From Lachnospiraceae bacterium (lineage in GTDB: Bacteria > Bacillota > Clostridia > Lachnospirales > Lachnospiraceae), in assembly GCA_017404585.1 (NCBI GenBank), contig JAFRCB010000134.1, positions 1 through 8,103 on the forward strand: 8,103 bases of DNA, given 5' to 3'. The notes beneath the pieces were generated by a model. That model was not told where the DNA came from. It saw nothing but the letters and a program-made list of their open reading frames with translations, and ran no database searches. A program made the translations under genes and the position numbers. This document shows, piece after piece, positions 7,535-8,103 of the stretch (positions are counted from its first letter, which is position 1; every line of letters begins with the position of its first letter).

Positions 7535-8103
7535 ATGATCAATGTTGCAATTATGGGTTATGGCACAGTTGGAGCAGGTGTTTTCAAGGTTCTTACTATG
7601 AACCATGATCTCATTGCAAAGCGTGTCGGTGAAGAACTGAACGTCAAGTACGTCCTGGATCTCCGGGAATTCCCGGGGGATCCCGCACAGGAAGTTCTCA
7701 CACACGACTTTAATGATATCCTGAATGATCCGGATGTGAAGATCGTTGTCGAGACAATGGGCGGACTTCGCCCTTCGTACACGTTCACAAAGACTCTGCT
7801 TCTGGCGGGTAAGAGTGTCTGCACATCCAACAAGGAGCTGGTGGCAGAGCATGGTGTCGAACTTCGCGAAATCGCGAAGGAGAATAATATTAACTACCTC
7901 TTTGAGGCGAGCTGCGGAGGCGGCATTCCGATCATCCATGCGCTCGACTCTTCTCTGACTGCGGATGAGATCGATGCGGTGACCGGTATTGTAAACGGTA
8001 CGACAAATTACATTCTGACACAGATGACAGCTCATGATGAGAGTTTTGATGTCGCCCTTAAAGCAGCTCAGGCCAAGGGATTTGCGGAACTTCATCCCGA
8101 AGC
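7535..8103 (+). CDS. hom: Homoserine dehydrogenase (3' end missing)
   Basis: This enzyme reduces aspartate semialdehyde to homoserine with NAD(P)H, the branch-point step toward threonine and methionine in the cytoplasm. 189 complete codons are visible; Bacillota enzymes are usually around 400-430 residues with a C-terminal ACT domain that would lie off the right edge. Seen: the N-terminal Rossmann motif GYGTVG (8-13) in MINVAIMGYGTVGAGV; ETMGGLRP; TSNKELVAEHG with Asn 99 and Lys 100; EASCGGGIP (124-132); and the highly conserved NGTTNY (154-159). The segment before the edge, GFAELHPEA, corresponds to the GYAEADP-type substrate-binding stretch and keeps the Glu. Small departures from the commonest family sequence (SCGGG, ELHP) look like normal variation. 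Nothing suggests truncation within the visible part. Confidence 0.93.
   Translation, partial: MINVAIMGYGTVGAGVFKVLTMNHDLIAKRVGEELNVKYVLDLREFPGDPAQEVLTHDFNDILNDPDVKIVVETMGGLRPSYTFTKTLLLAGKSVCTSNKELVAEHGVELREIAKENNINYLFEASCGGGIPIIHALDSSLTADEIDAVTGIVNGTTNYILTQMTAHDESFDVALKAAQAKGFAELHPE

Noticed and set aside
7127..8095. 322-codon minus-strand open frame
   Set aside because: It lies antisense to two clearly recognised conserved genes (prfB and hom), crosses their junction and its translation resembles no family I know. It is a coding shadow.

Overview
The window looks like chromosome from a Bacillota (Clostridia) bacterium, most likely a Lachnospiraceae-type organism. This rests on the AddAB-type recombination nuclease (instead of RecBCD), the N-terminal sequence of release factor 2, and the moderately GC-rich, strongly Shine-Dalgarno-driven gene starts. 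All recognisable genes lie on the + strand. The affiliation is inferred from protein sequence recalled from these families, not from a search.

Layout: bases 1-2408 hold the 3' two thirds of addB, open at the left edge. Sixteen bases later addA begins (2425) and runs to 6210, but a single in-frame UGA at 4402-4404 splits it into a 659-codon and a 601-codon part. The two parts are in the same frame and together carry every motif of an AddA helicase-nuclease. A 144-base gap (6211-6354) contains a good promoter and a structured leader. It is followed by prfB (release factor 2, 6355-7504), which needs a +1 frameshift at its 26th codon. Thirty bases after prfB begins hom (homoserine dehydrogenase, 7535 onward), cut by the right edge.

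AddB and AddA form the heterodimer that resects double-strand breaks for RecA-dependent repair. prfB makes the factor that terminates translation at UGA and UAA. hom belongs to threonine/methionine biosynthesis and probably shares the prfB transcript.

The window contains no obvious mobile element, CRISPR array, RNA gene or defence cassette. What is unusual concerns stop codons. The addA UGA stands where a conserved glycine codon (GGA) is expected. The prfB autoregulatory frameshift site carries UAA where these sites almost always carry UGA. Either could be a point mutation or sequence error, but having both in one window, one in a gene broken by UGA and the other in the gene for the UGA-reading factor, is the observation most worth checking. 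A wholesale reassignment of UGA is not supported: addB ends at UGA and prfB is otherwise intact.
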